A stretch of 24,707 nt of DNA, from the IMG/VR virus record IMGVR_UViG_3300032676_001946, positions 1 through 24,707 of that record; one strand, 5' to 3'. The notes under the pieces are model-generated. The model saw only the letters and a list, made by a program, of their open reading frames with translations, was not told where the DNA came from and searched no databases. Source of the stretch: a virus. Shown piece by piece: positions 1 to 8,962 of this stretch; the first letter of the stretch is position 1; each line of letters starts with the position of its first letter. The position numbers and the translations under genes were made by a program.

Positions 1-1
1 C

Positions 2-613
2 AAAAAACAATACGACTACTATCGCGACCAGTTGTTGAGTTTTGAAGATGGGGACGTGGAGTGGAAGACGTTGGGGGAGCTGGCAGAGAATCTTGATTCG
101 ATGAGAAAACCTATTACGAGTGGTTTAAGAGATCCGGGTGATATTCCATACTATGGTGCATCAGGCATTGTCGATTACGTCAAAGACTATATCTTCGATG
201 GTGATTTCTTGCTCGTTTCCGAAGATGGTGCGAACTTGCTGGCACGAAGCACGCCAATAGCATTTAGCATTGGCGGGAAAAGCTGGGTAAACAACCACGC
301 TCATGTGCTCAAATTCGAGACATACGCTGAAAGAAGATATGTTGAATTTTATCTAAACAGTATTGATTTAACGCCTTATATCTCAGGGGCAGCACAACCG
401 AAACTGAATCAAAAGAATTTAAATGGCATCAGCATTCCAAATCCCTCACCTGAAGAAAAAGAACGAATCGTCGACATCCTGGACAAATTCGACGCCCTCA
501 CCAACTCCATCAAAGAAGGCTTGCCACGCGAAATTGCATTGCGCCAAAAGCAATATGAGCATTACCGCGATTTGCTGTTGAGCTTTCCCAAGCAGGAAGA
601 GGTAGAGGCATAA
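2..613 (+). CDS. hsdS: Type I restriction-modification specificity subunit HsdS, 5' end cut by window edge
   Basis: DNA-recognition subunit of a type I restriction-modification enzyme; in the HsdM2-HsdS complex each target recognition domain (TRD) reads half of a split DNA site. The reading frame is open to the left edge, so the TTG at 32 is not the real start. The visible part starts in the central conserved region ([14 protein letters not shown]), then holds the second TRD, with [11 protein letters not shown] and the [12 protein letters not shown] motif typical of HsdS. It ends with the distal conserved helix, including [11 protein letters not shown] and a second copy of the central motif ([15 protein letters not shown]). 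The first TRD and hsdM lie off-window. prrC starts one base after the stop codon, so the genes are probably co-transcribed. The family is certain; the DNA target cannot be inferred. Confidence 0.95.
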   Translation, partial: KKQYDYYRDQLLSFEDGDVEWKTLGELAENLDSMRKPITSGLRDPGDIPYYGASGIVDYVKDYIFDGDFLLVSEDGANLLARSTPIAFSIGGKSWVNNHAHVLKFETYAERRYVEFYLNSIDLTPYISGAAQPKLNQKNLNGISIPNPSPEEKERIVDILDKFDALTNSIKEGLPREIALRQKQYEHYRDLLLSFPKQEEVEA

Positions 614-614
614 C

Positions 615-1829
615 ATGGGCAAGACTTTAACGGAAATTGCACAGCAATTGAGTGCACCAAGAACAGTTAAGAATAAGAAAACGACTGAAGTCGAGGTGGT
701 AACGCAGGTTCCTAAAGTGCAGCTGATCTATGCCTTCAACGGCACGGGAAAAACACGCCTTTCAAGGGAATTCAAACAGCTGATCGCGCCGAAAGCCTAT
801 GACAATGAGGGCGATCAGCCTGAGCTGTCGCGTAATAAAATCCTGTATTACAACGCTCTCACGGAAGATTTATTTTACTGGGATAACGACCTGGAGCTGG
901 ACGCCGAGCACAAGCTGAAAATCCAGCCCAACTCGTTTACCGACTGGGTGCTGAAAGATCAGGGGCAAGATCGAAACATCATTACCAGCTTTCAACGCTA
1001 CGCCAGCGACAAACTTACGCCGCGATTCAACGAAGAATATAAAGTAAAAGGCGAGGACGACAAAGAGATCACTGTCAAAGCATTTTCGGAGGTAACTTTC
1101 TCGCTGGAGCGTGGCGATAATGAGCACTCCGGAAATATTAAAATCTCCAAGGCGGAAGAAAACAATTTCATCTGGAGTATTTTTTACTCGCTACTGGATC
1201 AGGTGGTGACGATCCTCAATGTTGCCGACCACGGCGAGCGAGAAACAAACCAGTTTGATCAGCTTGAATATGTTTTTATCGACGATCCAGTCAGTTCGCT
1301 GGATGAAACCCATTTGATTGAGCTAGCAGTCAACTTGGCGAGCTTGATCAAACTCAGTCAATCTTCTCTGAAATTTATCGTTACGACGCACAGCCCCCTG
1401 TTTTATAACGTGCTTTTCAATGAGCTGAACGGCAAAACCTGCTACATGCTGGATCGATTTGAAGATGGTAGCTTTGCCCTCACCGAAAAACCTGGTGATT
1501 CCAACAAGAGCTTTTCCTATCATCTGCATTTAAAGCGAACCATTGAACAGGCGATTGCGGACAACAAGATTGAAAAGTATCACTTCACGCTGCTGCGGAA
1601 TCTCTACGAGAAAACGGCCAGCTTTCTGGGCTATCCAAAGTGGTCGGAGCTTCTGCCTGATGACAAACAGCTCTATCTAAGCAGAATTATCAATTTTACA
1701 AGCCATAGCACGCTATCCAATGAAACCGTTGCGGAACCAACGCAAGCGGAGAAGGCGACGGTCAAATTATTGCTCGATCACTTGAAAAGCAACTATGGCT
1801 TTTGGCAGCAGGAAGAACAAAATGGTTGA
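615..1829 (+). CDS. prrC: Anticodon nuclease PrrC (tRNA-Lys-cutting toxin linked to type I RM)
   Basis: PrrC is a suicide RNase kept silent by a type I RM complex. In E. coli a T4 peptide that inhibits restriction activates it, and it cuts tRNA-Lys at the anticodon. The 404 residues fit the family (E. coli PrrC is about 396). The N-terminal ABC-like ATPase domain shows a Walker A (FNGTGKT, 41-47), Walker B/D-loop ([13 protein letters not shown], about 219-231) and H-loop histidine (TTHSP, H259). The C-terminal nuclease domain keeps R328, E332 and H364, with the same spacing as the E. coli triad R320/E324/H356. D295 in [11 protein letters not shown] matches the anticodon-recognising Asp287. 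The ATG follows the hsdS stop by one base and the end overlaps hsdR by 8 bases, as in the prr locus. It looks intact. RloC is unlikely because its coiled-coil/zinc-hook insertion is absent. Confidence 0.96.
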   Translation: MGKTLTEIAQQLSAPRTVKNKKTTEVEVVTQVPKVQLIYAFNGTGKTRLSREFKQLIAPKAYDNEGDQPELSRNKILYYNALTEDLFYWDNDLELDAEHKLKIQPNSFTDWVLKDQGQDRNIITSFQRYASDKLTPRFNEEYKVKGEDDKEITVKAFSEVTFSLERGDNEHSGNIKISKAEENNFIWSIFYSLLDQVVTILNVADHGERETNQFDQLEYVFIDDPVSSLDETHLIELAVNLASLIKLSQSSLKFIVTTHSPLFYNVLFNELNGKTCYMLDRFEDGSFALTEKPGDSNKSFSYHLHLKRTIEQAIADNKIEKYHFTLLRNLYEKTASFLGYPKWSELLPDDKQLYLSRIINFTSHSTLSNETVAEPTQAEKATVKLLLDHLKSNYGFWQQEEQNG

Positions 1830-4800
1830 TTACACCAAACCCATTGCCGAATCGAACAGCTTCATTGTTCTGGATAAGTACGTCCAAGAATGGAAGGTTG
1901 CTGAAACCTACCAGAGCGAAGGCGATCTGGAGCGGGAGTTTATTCAGGACTTGCAGAATCAGGGCTACGAGTATGCCCTCGGTTTAAACACGCCCGAGAA
2001 GCTGCTGTCCAACGTGCGCGAGCAGTTGCAGGCATTGAACAACATGCAATTTGCCGACGGTGAGTGGCTACGTTTCGTGGAGGCGTGGTTGGACAGGCCC
2101 AGCGACAGCATCGTCGATAAAACCCGCAAAATTCATGATGACTATATCCATGATTTTGTGTTTGACGATGGTCATATTCAGAACATCTACCTGCTGGATA
2201 AAAAGAATATTGCTCGCAATAAGGTGCAGGTGATCAAGCAGTTTGAGCAAACGGGCAGCCACGCCAACCGCTACGATGTGACGATCTTGGTCAATGGCCT
2301 GCCGCTGGTGCAGGTGGAGCTGAAAAAACGCGGCGTAGCCATTCGTGAAGCCTTTAATCAGGTGCACCGCTACAGCAAAGAGAGCTTCAACAGCGAGCAT
2401 TCCTTGTTCAAGTATTTGCAGCTGTTTGTGATCTCCAACGGCACCGATAGCCGTTATTTTGCCAACACCACGCAGCGCAACAAAAACAGCTTCGACTTCA
2501 CCATGAACTGGGCGAAGGCGGATAACAGCCTGATCAAAGACCTGAAAGACTTTACCGCTACGTTCTTTCAGAAAAACACCCTGCTCAATGTGTTGCTGCA
2601 TTATTCGGTGTTTGATGTCAGCAATGCGCTGCTGGTGATGCGCCCGTACCAGATTGCCGCCACCGAGCGCATCTTGTGGAAAATCAACAGCGCCTATCAG
2701 GCCAAGAGCTGGAGCCATCTAGAGGGCGGTGGCTTTATCTGGCACACCACCGGTTCGGGCAAGACCCTGACCAGCTTTAAAGCGGCACGTTTGGCCACTG
2801 AACTGGAGTTCATCGACAAGGTGTTCTTCGTGGTGGATCGTAAAGACCTGGATTACCAGACCATGAAGGAATACCAGCGCTTTTCGCCGGATAGCGTGAA
2901 TGGCTCTGACAGCACCGCTGGCCTAAAGCGTAACCTAGATAAGGACGACAACAAGATCGTCGTCACCACGATCCAGAAGCTCAATAACCTGATGAAAGGC
3001 GAAGGCGACCTGCCCATCTATAACAAGCAGGTGGTGTTTATTTTTGATGAATGCCATCGCAGCCAGTTTGGTGAAGCTCAGAAAAACCTGAAGAAGAAGT
3101 TCAAAAAGTTCTATCAGTTTGGCTTTACCGGCACGCCGATTTTCCCGCAGAACGCCCTGGGTGCGGACACCACTGCCAGCGTGTTCGGTCGGGAGTTGCA
3201 TTCGTATGTGATCACCGACGCCATTCGTGATGAAAAGGTGCTCAAGTTCAAGGTAGACTACAACGATGTGCGCCCGCACTTCAAAGCAATTGAAAGTGAG
3301 CAGGACGAGAAAAAACTCAGCGCGGCGGAAAACAAGCAAGCCTTGTTGCACCCCGACCGTATTCGCGAGATTTCGCAGTACATCCTGAATAACTTCCGGC
3401 AAAAAACCCATCGCTTGCAAGCGGGTGCCAAGGGTTTTAATGCCATGTTTGCCGTGAGCAGCGTGGATGCCGCCAAGCTGTATTACGAGTCTTTCATGGA
3501 TTTGCAAAAAGGCAGTGATAAGCCACTGAAAGTCGCCACCATCTTCTCGTTTGCGGCCAATGAAGAACAGGATGCCGTAGGCGATATTCTGGATGAAAGC
3601 TTTGATGTTTCAGCCATGAATAGCAGCGCCAAAGAGTTTTTAAGCGCGGCCATAGCTGACTATAACGCGCTGTTCAAAACCAACTTCAGCGTGGATAGCA
3701 ATGGTTTTCAGAACTATTACCGCGATCTTGCCAAGCAAGTTAAGACTAAGGAAATCGACCTGCTGATTGTGGTGGGCATGTTCCTGACCGGCTTTGATGC
3801 CCCCACGCTGAACACCTTGTTTGTTGATAAAAACTTGCGCTACCACGGTTTGATGCAGGCCTATTCGCGCACCAACCGTATTTTTGACGCCACTAAAACC
3901 TTCGGCAATATCGTTACCTTCCGCGATTTGGAGCAGGCGACGATTGACGCCATCACCTTGTTTGGCGATAAAAACACCAAGAACGTGGTGCTGGAAAAGA
4001 GCTACAAGGAATACATGGAAGGCTTTACCGACTTGGTGACCGGTGAAGCGCGACGTGGGTTTGTGGAGGTGGTGAAGGAGTTGGAGCAGCGCTTTCCTGA
4101 TCCTGCAGCCATTGAAAAAGAGTCCGACAAAAAGGCTTTCGCGAAGCTGTTTGGTGAGTATTTGCGCGTTGAAAACGTGCTGCAAAACTACGATGAATTT
4201 GCCAGTCTGAAGGCCTTGCAAAACGTCGACATAAATGATCCTGTGGTGGTTGAGGAGTTCAAGGCCAAGCATTATTTAAGCGATGAGGATCTGGCAGCGC
4301 TGCAAGCGATCAAGTTACCGGCTGAACGGAAAATTCAGGACTACCGTTCAACTTACAACGATGTTCGCGATTGGCTTCGTCGGGAAAAATCTTCCACTGA
4401 AAAAGAAAAAGCCACTATCGATTGGGATGACGTGGTCTTTGAGGTAGATCTGCTGAAGTCACAAGAGATCAACCTGGACTACATTCTGGAATTGATTTTT
4501 GAGAATAGTAAAAAGGTCAAGGACAAAGCCTCACTGGTTGAAGACGTACGTCGGGTGATCCGCGCGAGCCTGGGCAACCGCGCCAAAGAAAGCCTGCTGG
4601 TTGATTTTATTAACCAAACTGACCTGGACCAGATTGGCGATAAGGCCAGTGTGATTGACGCCTTCTTCACCTTTGCCCAAGCGGAACAACAGCGTGAGGC
4701 ACACGAGCTGATTAACGCCGAGAACCTGAATGCAGAGGCGGCCAGACGCTATATCACTACCTCGCTAAAACGTGAGTTCGCCAGTGATAATGGCACTGAG

Positions 4801-4923
4801 CTCAATGCCGTTCTGCCCAAAATGAGCCCGCTTAATCCGCAATACCTGACCAAAAAGCAAAGCGTTTTCCAGAAAATTGCTGCTTTCGTTGAGAAGTTCA
4901 AAGGTGTGGGGGGGAAGGTCTGA
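1822..4923 (+). CDS. hsdR: Type I restriction enzyme motor/endonuclease subunit HsdR
   Basis: ATP-dependent DNA translocase and nuclease of the type I restriction complex. The chosen start is the ATG inside the end of prrC (8-base overlap), preceded by GGAAG; an in-frame start nine codons earlier would lengthen the overlap without a better ribosome site. The 1033-residue product shows the N-terminal PD-(D/E)xK nuclease (RYDVTILV with D152; QVELKKRG with E166 and K168). Superfamily 2 helicase motifs follow: Walker A HTTGSGKT (308-315), DECH (409-412) and FGFTGTP (about 434-439). Motifs V/VI lie in the stretch [10 protein letters not shown] to QAYSRTNRI. The helical C-terminal region contacts the methylase core. 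Length and motifs are normal and no frameshift is seen. hsdS-prrC-hsdR matches the EcoprrI arrangement, so a type IC-like system is likely. Confidence 0.97.
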   Translation: MVDYTKPIAESNSFIVLDKYVQEWKVAETYQSEGDLEREFIQDLQNQGYEYALGLNTPEKLLSNVREQLQALNNMQFADGEWLRFVEAWLDRPSDSIVDKTRKIHDDYIHDFVFDDGHIQNIYLLDKKNIARNKVQVIKQFEQTGSHANRYDVTILVNGLPLVQVELKKRGVAIREAFNQVHRYSKESFNSEHSLFKYLQLFVISNGTDSRYFANTTQRNKNSFDFTMNWAKADNSLIKDLKDFTATFFQKNTLLNVLLHYSVFDVSNALLVMRPYQIAATERILWKINSAYQAKSWSHLEGGGFIWHTTGSGKTLTSFKAARLATELEFIDKVFFVVDRKDLDYQTMKEYQRFSPDSVNGSDSTAGLKRNLDKDDNKIVVTTIQKLNNLMKGEGDLPIYNKQVVFIFDECHRSQFGEAQKNLKKKFKKFYQFGFTGTPIFPQNALGADTTASVFGRELHSYVITDAIRDEKVLKFKVDYNDVRPHFKAIESEQDEKKLSAAENKQALLHPDRIREISQYILNNFRQKTHRLQAGAKGFNAMFAVSSVDAAKLYYESFMDLQKGSDKPLKVATIFSFAANEEQDAVGDILDESFDVSAMNSSAKEFLSAAIADYNALFKTNFSVDSNGFQNYYRDLAKQVKTKEIDLLIVVGMFLTGFDAPTLNTLFVDKNLRYHGLMQAYSRTNRIFDATKTFGNIVTFRDLEQATIDAITLFGDKNTKNVVLEKSYKEYMEGFTDLVTGEARRGFVEVVKELEQRFPDPAAIEKESDKKAFAKLFGEYLRVENVLQNYDEFASLKALQNVDINDPVVVEEFKAKHYLSDEDLAALQAIKLPAERKIQDYRSTYNDVRDWLRREKSSTEKEKATIDWDDVVFEVDLLKSQEINLDYILELIFENSKKVKDKASLVEDVRRVIRASLGNRAKESLLVDFINQTDLDQIGDKASVIDAFFTFAQAEQQREAHELINAENLNAEAARRYITTSLKREFASDNGTELNAVLPKMSPLNPQYLTKKQSVFQKIAAFVEKFKGVGGKV

Positions 4924-5054
4924 TGTGTTCTTCATCCGTCGGCTACACGCCTGATCTGCAAGACGCAGCAGTACAAACGGTGCTGCAGCAGACCGCGACG
5001 TTGTCGTCGATGTGGAACATGCCGAGACATGGCAGTGGAGTTGGCAATGGCTAA
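4923..5054 (+). pseudogene. Possible remnant of a second type I R-subunit C-terminus (43-codon ORF)
   Basis: A 43-codon ORF whose ATG shares a base with the hsdR stop (TGATG). Its core, YTPDLQDAAVQTVLQQTATL, resembles by eye the very C-terminus of DUF3387-type HsdR proteins, which end in a helix of the form AVxxVLxQAxxL followed by an acidic or aromatic tail. The hsdR just upstream is complete and of another subtype, so this may be the scar of a restriction locus replaced by recombination. It could instead be a chance ORF or a small translationally coupled gene. The match is from memory, not from an alignment. Confidence 0.3.
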
Positions 5055-5187
5055 GACCAAACACCCCTCTTCGCTTAAGGCCATATGGCTGCTGGCGGAT
5101 ACGGATATTGTTGTGATCGTTTCTACACCAACCTGGACCTTTGCTCCAATAAGAGAAAAAGATGGGCCCGCGATCATCGCTCAATAG
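5047..5187 (+). CDS. Small ORF of unknown function between hsdR and capV
   Basis: A 46-codon ORF starting MAKTKHPSSLKAIWLL. It overlaps the preceding small ORF by 8 bases and the start of the patatin gene by 26 bases. A middle stretch (about residues 13-33) is hydrophobic and rich in Val and Ile. I recognise no family. The chain of overlaps from hsdR through the two small ORFs to capV would allow translational coupling into the CBASS genes, but with no conserved motif it may be non-coding leader. No convincing -35/-10 promoter or hairpin terminator was seen in the 238 bases between hsdR and capV. Confidence 0.2.
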   Translation: MAKTKHPSSLKAIWLLADTDIVVIVSTPTWTFAPIREKDGPAIIAQ

Positions 5188-6118
5188 AGAATACGAAAGT
5201 GATGGCCTTTGCCGCATCCTTGCACTCGACGGGGGCGGTGCAAAGGGCTTTTACACGCTCGGAGTCCTCAAAGAAATTGAGGCAATGCTGGGCTGCCCAC
5301 TCTACAAGCGATTCGACCTTGTTTTTGGCACGAGCACTGGGGCAATCATCGCGGCGCTCATCTCCCTTGGCTACGATGTTGACCAAATCCACGACCTCTA
5401 CAAAGAGCATGTACCGACTGTCATGTCGCGCCGCACTCAGGCGGGTCGCACTACTGCTTTAGCGGGTCTTGCCAAGTCAGTTTTCACTGATAAAACCTTC
5501 GCCGACGTGAAAACTGGGATCGGTGTGGTCACGGCGAAGTGGATGACAGAAAGGCCGATGATTTTCAAGGGGAATATACAACAAGCACATGGAATGCTGG
5601 GCACCTTCGTACCTGGTTTTGGCGTATCCGTCGCGGATGCAGTGCAGGCATCGTGTTCGGCATTCCCATTCTTTGAGCGCAAGGTCGTGACCACGTCTGC
5701 TGGCGACAAGATCGAGCTGATAGACGGTGGCTACTGTGCAAACAATCCGACGCTCTACGCAATCGCCGATGCAGTCGCGGCGCTTAAGAAAGACCATAGG
5801 AACTTGCGGGTGATCAACGTCGGCGTCGGTGTTTATCCAGAGCCAAAGAAACTGCTTATGTGGTTGGTGAAGAAATTCCCGTTCAACAGCATCGAGTTGC
5901 TTCAGAAAACACTCGAAATCAATACGCAGTCGATGGATCAGTTGCGGACCATTCTGTTCAAGGACGTACCGACTATTCGGATCAGCGATATTTTCGAGCG
6001 CCCTGAGATGGCAACCGATCTTCTTGAGCACGACCTTGAGAAGCTCAACATCCTGCGGCAACGAGGGCGAGAGTCGTTTGCATCGCGTGAGGTTGATCTT
6101 AAGAAATTCCTTATGTGA
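5162..6118 (+). CDS. capV: CapV-like patatin phospholipase, CBASS effector
   Basis: Patatin-family lipid acyl hydrolase of 318 residues. In CBASS such enzymes are activated by a cyclic nucleotide and degrade the cell's own membrane phospholipids, killing the infected cell. Visible motifs are the oxyanion-hole loop DGGGAKG (23-29), the nucleophile elbow GTSTG (56-60, Ser58) and the catalytic aspartate in IDGG (187-190, Asp188), a full Ser-Asp dyad. No signal peptide or membrane segment is seen, which fits a cytoplasmic effector. The ATG at 5162 follows a weak purine-rich stretch and puts the first strand ([10 protein letters not shown]) at the expected distance. The CD-NTase gene begins 10 bases after the stop, so the two form an operon. 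That neighbour is the main reason to call CapV rather than a generic patatin. Confidence 0.9.
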   Translation: MGPRSSLNREYESDGLCRILALDGGGAKGFYTLGVLKEIEAMLGCPLYKRFDLVFGTSTGAIIAALISLGYDVDQIHDLYKEHVPTVMSRRTQAGRTTALAGLAKSVFTDKTFADVKTGIGVVTAKWMTERPMIFKGNIQQAHGMLGTFVPGFGVSVADAVQASCSAFPFFERKVVTTSAGDKIELIDGGYCANNPTLYAIADAVAALKKDHRNLRVINVGVGVYPEPKKLLMWLVKKFPFNSIELLQKTLEINTQSMDQLRTILFKDVPTIRISDIFERPEMATDLLEHDLEKLNILRQRGRESFASREVDLKKFLM

Positions 6119-6128
6119 GGGAGGCAAT

Positions 6129-7022
6129 GTGGGTATACCTGAATCTCAGTTGGAAACGTGGTCACACCAAGGCTCGATAACGCAATCAAGCAGCACCTAC
6201 AACAGCATAAAGAATGTGCTGGAAGCCTCGACTACGCAGTATGGAGACAGAAATTTCGAGTGCTTTTTGCAAGGCTCATACGGCAATGACACGAATATAT
6301 TCGCAGAGAGCGATGTCGATATCGTAATTAAAATCGACGATTGTTTTTACAGTGATCTGGAATCACTCAACGAGGATGAGAAATCAAACTACAAACGGAT
6401 GTATTCAGATGCAACATACTGCCATTCGGATTTCAAGCGCGACGTACTAAAGGTATTGACCGACCAGTATGGTGATGACGTCAAGGACGGTAAAAAGGCA
6501 ATTTCCATTGCAGCACACGGCAATCGCCGCAAGGCTGATGTGATAGTTGCCACGGCATTCCGTCGCTACCATTCGTTCAAGAACTCAAGCTTAGAAAACT
6601 ACACCGACGGCATCTGCTTTTTTACGTCTGCTGGTATTCGAGTCGACAACTATCCAAAACAGCACCGCAAAAATCTTACGACGAAGCACCAGAATGCCAA
6701 CAAATGGTTGAAGCCGATGATGCGCGTCCTGAAGAATATGCGTAGCCATCTCGTCGTCAACGGTCTTCTTGAAGAAGGTGGCGCTCCCTCTTACTACATC
6801 GAGGGATTGCTTTACAACGTACCGGAAGAAAAATTTGGATCGAGCTACGGCGATTGCTTCATCAACGCATTTAATTGGATTCAGACAGAGGCGGACAAGA
6901 CAAAATTTGTCTGTGCAAACGAGTTGTACTATCTGCTGCGCGACGATTCACTTACCTGTTGGCCAGAAGCGAACGGAGAGGCTTTCATCAATGCAGTAAT
7001 TAACCTCTGGAACAACTGGTAA
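6129..7022 (+). CDS. CD-NTase (cGAS/DncV-like cyclic oligonucleotide synthase) of CBASS
   Basis: Nucleotidyltransferase of the CD-NTase (SMODS) family, which makes a cyclic di- or trinucleotide signal after phage infection to switch on the neighbouring effector. The 297-residue product has the Pol-beta-type active site: G49-S50 in [10 protein letters not shown], Asp62 and Asp64 in ESDVDIVI, and a third acidic residue, Asp137, in RKADVIV. The start is a GTG at 6129, with AGGGAGG four bases upstream. An upstream in-frame start at 6024 lies inside capV and has no similar site, and the ATG at 6127 is out of frame. No HORMA, TRIP13, Cap2 or Cap3 gene is in the window, so this is a minimal two-gene (type I) CBASS. 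Clade and nucleotide product cannot be assigned by eye. Confidence 0.9.
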   Translation: MGIPESQLETWSHQGSITQSSSTYNSIKNVLEASTTQYGDRNFECFLQGSYGNDTNIFAESDVDIVIKIDDCFYSDLESLNEDEKSNYKRMYSDATYCHSDFKRDVLKVLTDQYGDDVKDGKKAISIAAHGNRRKADVIVATAFRRYHSFKNSSLENYTDGICFFTSAGIRVDNYPKQHRKNLTTKHQNANKWLKPMMRVLKNMRSHLVVNGLLEEGGAPSYYIEGLLYNVPEEKFGSSYGDCFINAFNWIQTEADKTKFVCANELYYLLRDDSLTCWPEANGEAFINAVINLWNNW

Positions 7023-7097
7023 GCGACGGGCATCTACTTAGGTTGGTATCACGTGCGTCGGTTCGCGTGGATTAGCTACATTTCTGCTTCTCGCCGT
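7023..7097. other. Convergent junction between CBASS operon and prophage late operon
   Basis: These 75 bases separate the stop of the + strand CD-NTase from the stop of the - strand holin. I see no hairpin with a T-tract on either strand, no tRNA fragment and no obvious direct repeat that would mark an attachment site. The change in gene content, strand and base composition makes it the likely edge of the phage, or of a cargo segment inserted at the phage end. Confidence 0.5.
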
Positions 7098-7475
7098 CTA
7101 TGCCGCTCCGTTCACCCGCTCCGCAACATGCAACCCACCCAAACCAAGCATGCCAAGCGTGAGCGTAGCCAGGGGGCCAATGTCCAGCGACGGCAGGTTG
7201 AGCGGATGCCCGAGTGCTGCGGCCACCGCATTCGTCAGCGGCCCACCCACAAAATTCCATGCGTAGCCGGCAACGCAGACCCAGCCAAGGCCACCGCGCC
7301 AATGCTGCAGCGGATCCGTGCTTTGCGCTTCAGCTTTGTCGATGTCAGTCTGCGTTTGCAGTAGCGCAAGCGATGCGGCCAGTTTGGCCTTGTCCTCCTC
7401 CGTTTTATCGGGGAAGAACATGCCGATGATGCCTTTGGCGGCTTCTGCCGCCGTGCCGATTCCAGAGATGTCCAT
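7098..7475 (-). CDS. Phage holin, three-TM GTA-type family
   Basis: A 125-residue protein resembling the 3TM holin family first noted in gene-transfer agents (GTA_holin_3TM). The N-terminal half is a charged amphipathic helix (KTEEDKAKLAASLALLQTQ), followed by the family hallmark KAEAQSTDPLQHWRGGLGWV. Hydrophobic spans lie at about 62-82 and 98-115, and the C-terminus carries LGMLGLGGLHVAER. Such proteins permeabilise the inner membrane so a cell-wall enzyme can reach its target, or release particles directly. AAGGA lies 8 bases before the ATG and overlaps the end of the DUF5675 gene, so translation is probably coupled. It is the last gene of the late operon. Confidence 0.82.
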   Translation of the reverse strand: MDISGIGTAAEAAKGIIGMFFPDKTEEDKAKLAASLALLQTQTDIDKAEAQSTDPLQHWRGGLGWVCVAGYAWNFVGGPLTNAVAAALGHPLNLPSLDIGPLATLTLGMLGLGGLHVAERVNGAA

Positions 7476-7486
7476 GGCGATTTCCT

Positions 7487-7963
7487 TCAGGCTTTGCAGG
7501 TGGTTGGCTCACAGCCCTGCGCCCAGTGATAGTCAACGTTATGCTCGCCAGTGCCGACGAACTCGATCAGTTGCGCCAAAGTCGCGCGGCTGTTGAGAAT
7601 GGCCATTTGCGCGCTCCCGTCGTCATTCGCCAACGCTCCGTAGCTGCTGCCGACCAGCGTGCATCCATGCACCTGGGTTTCCATCCCCCGCGACACATCC
7701 CCCGCGAAATTGCCGCAGTGGATCAGACAGTTCTGGCGGCCATGCTTGTCTTGAAGACGCAGCACATCGCAGTCGAGGTGATCGGAATGCCAGATCGACG
7801 CGCTGTAGCTGTCATCAAAGATGCAGGAGATGCCAGGCGTGTTGTCCTGCCACGGCAACTCCAACGTTGCGCAGGCAAAGGTGTCGCCAGCGGGATTGGT
7901 AACGACCAGATCGCCAGGCGTGCCACTGGCCATCGATTGCTTTCGGGTGATGGTGATGTTCAT
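7487..7963 (-). CDS. DUF5675 family phage protein, lysis region
   Basis: A 158-residue protein matching the pattern I know for DUF5675: TLELPWQDN (33-41) and SCIFDDSY (46-53), then LIHCGNFAGD (80-89) and VHGCTLVG (98-105). The family is common near phage lysis genes and has no settled function. The paired motifs with His82 and Cys101 recall the H...GC active site of L,D-transpeptidases, so a role on peptidoglycan is possible but unproven. It overlaps the preceding membrane-protein gene by four bases (ATGA) and lies directly before the holin gene. Confidence 0.7.
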   Translation of the reverse strand: MNITITRKQSMASGTPGDLVVTNPAGDTFACATLELPWQDNTPGISCIFDDSYSASIWHSDHLDCDVLRLQDKHGRQNCLIHCGNFAGDVSRGMETQVHGCTLVGSSYGALANDDGSAQMAILNSRATLAQLIEFVGTGEHNVDYHWAQGCEPTTCKA

Positions 7964-8238
7964 TTCAGACCTCCGGTTTTTGTGTAGGTGTAACCAGCCA
8001 GCATCAGAATGCCGGCGAGCAAGATGCGTTTGAGCCAGGACACTACGCCCCGGCCAATCAGGCGTTCGAATTGCGCTTGCAGTGCGTCGGACAAGGCTTG
8101 ACTGAGCACCGGCGCCGATTTTTCAAAGGCATCGCACAAGGCAGCGGCAAGCGCCTGGCGATCGTTTTCGGACAGCAGGTCGCCCTGCCGTTCAACATGA
8201 GATTCAATGGGACGGCCGCATTCACAGACATCAGACAT
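7960..8238 (-). CDS. Small membrane-anchored phage protein, lysis region
   Basis: A 92-residue protein of no family I can name. It starts with a short Cys/His-containing segment (CECGRPIESH, 5-14), has a long helical middle (about 25-60) and ends with one hydrophobic span (about 68-86) and a short basic tail. That is the layout of a C-tail-anchored inner-membrane protein. AAGGAG lies 7 bases before the ATG, and the gene is coupled by an ATGA overlap to the DUF5675 gene. Its place just before DUF5675 and holin suggests a lysis accessory role (second holin, pinholin or regulator). This rests on context only. Confidence 0.6.
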   Translation of the reverse strand: MSDVCECGRPIESHVERQGDLLSENDRQALAAALCDAFEKSAPVLSQALSDALQAQFERLIGRGVVSWLKRILLAGILMLAGYTYTKTGGLK

Positions 8239-8266
8239 GCCTGACTCCTTTCATTCAAATTGGGGA

Positions 8267-8286
8267 TGCCGCCAGAGCTGGCGGCA
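8267..8286 (-). terminator. Perfect 9-bp stem-loop between oxygenase and lysis genes
   Basis: A perfect inverted repeat, TGCCGCCAG and CTGGCGGCA around two bases, lies in the 52-base gap after the oxygenase gene. In the transcription direction it is followed by only a weak T-run, so it may act as a partial terminator, a processing site or a barrier to 3' exonucleases rather than a full terminator. Confidence 0.4.
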
Positions 8287-8290
8287 GGAA

Positions 8291-8962
8291 TTACGCGGGC
8301 ACGCGAGCTTCGCGCAACCACTTGACTGCGATCCACTTGTCACCCTCAATCACAGCGTTGCCGCTGTGCAGGGTGCGTGGATCGAGTTGGCCTTCTGCAT
8401 CGCAGTAGGAGAAGAAACAGGCGTTCCCCTGGACAGCGGCCACCTTGATGCCGACGCTTGGAAACTCCGTTTCGCCACCCATGGGCACCGTGTTCAGGTA
8501 AATCAGAAAGGTGGCGATGCGCTGACCACCCTTCTCTGGTCGAACGATGTCGGCAGATGACGCACTCTCCAGTGGGAAGTAGTCCCAGTGCGGAACGTAG
8601 TGCTGGCCTGGCTGGTAGTTCAGCACCTGCAGGCCTTCGCCGTTCTCAACGGGTATGCCGGTGAGGTCAGCAATGCACTGCTCGATATCCGCAACCACTG
8701 GAAGCTCACCTCGCTGAAAATGGCAGCCAGAACTGGTGCGCGAGTCATCGACCCGTATGCCATCAATGTGGTGGACTACGGAGGACCGCTTCATGCGCGG
8801 CCGGGCAAGGTCAATCACTGCCTGGCACGCGGCGGCATCCAGAAGCTGGTCCAGCACAACCACATTCGGCTGCTTGATAGCGGCCAGTACCTGACAGCGC
8901 CGGCCGCTGGCCAAGACCTGCGCTGGCGGATAGTTCAGCAGGATCGTGGCCGAATCACTCAT
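8291..8962 (-). CDS. Prolyl 4-hydroxylase-like 2-oxoglutarate/Fe(II) oxygenase
   Basis: Protein of 223 residues of the P4Hc (prolyl 4-hydroxylase alpha subunit) family, which uses 2-oxoglutarate, O2 and Fe(II) to hydroxylate, classically, proline in peptides. The iron triad is complete: His125 and Asp127 in YVPHWDYF and His199 in RTLHSGNAV. Lys209 in EGDKWIAVKW is the expected 2-oxoglutarate ligand. NYQPGQHY and GGETEFP are further signatures. The ATG at 8962 overlaps the cupin gene by 8 bases and gives a natural N-terminus; 28 extra in-frame upstream codons would lie inside the cupin gene. Small P4H-like enzymes occur in large DNA viruses and some phages. The Pro-rich fibre encoded four genes upstream is a candidate substrate (inference). 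Confidence 0.87.
   Translation of the reverse strand: MSDSATILLNYPPAQVLASGRRCQVLAAIKQPNVVVLDQLLDAAACQAVIDLARPRMKRSSVVHHIDGIRVDDSRTSSGCHFQRGELPVVADIEQCIADLTGIPVENGEGLQVLNYQPGQHYVPHWDYFPLESASSADIVRPEKGGQRIATFLIYLNTVPMGGETEFPSVGIKVAAVQGNACFFSYCDAEGQLDPRTLHSGNAVIEGDKWIAVKWLREARVPA

Noticed and set aside
2068-4272. Several - strand ORFs of 63-216 codons across hsdR
   Set aside because: All are antisense to a complete HsdR with conserved motifs and lack family features.
4924-5161. Sigma-70 promoter before capV
   Set aside because: TTGGCA- and TTGTTG-like hexamers occur but no acceptable -10 lies at the right spacing; not supported.
7023-7097. Attachment site or tRNA fragment at the island-phage junction
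   Set aside because: No tRNA-like cloverleaf and no second copy of any long word from this gap was noticed elsewhere in the window; the outer prophage end is off-window.
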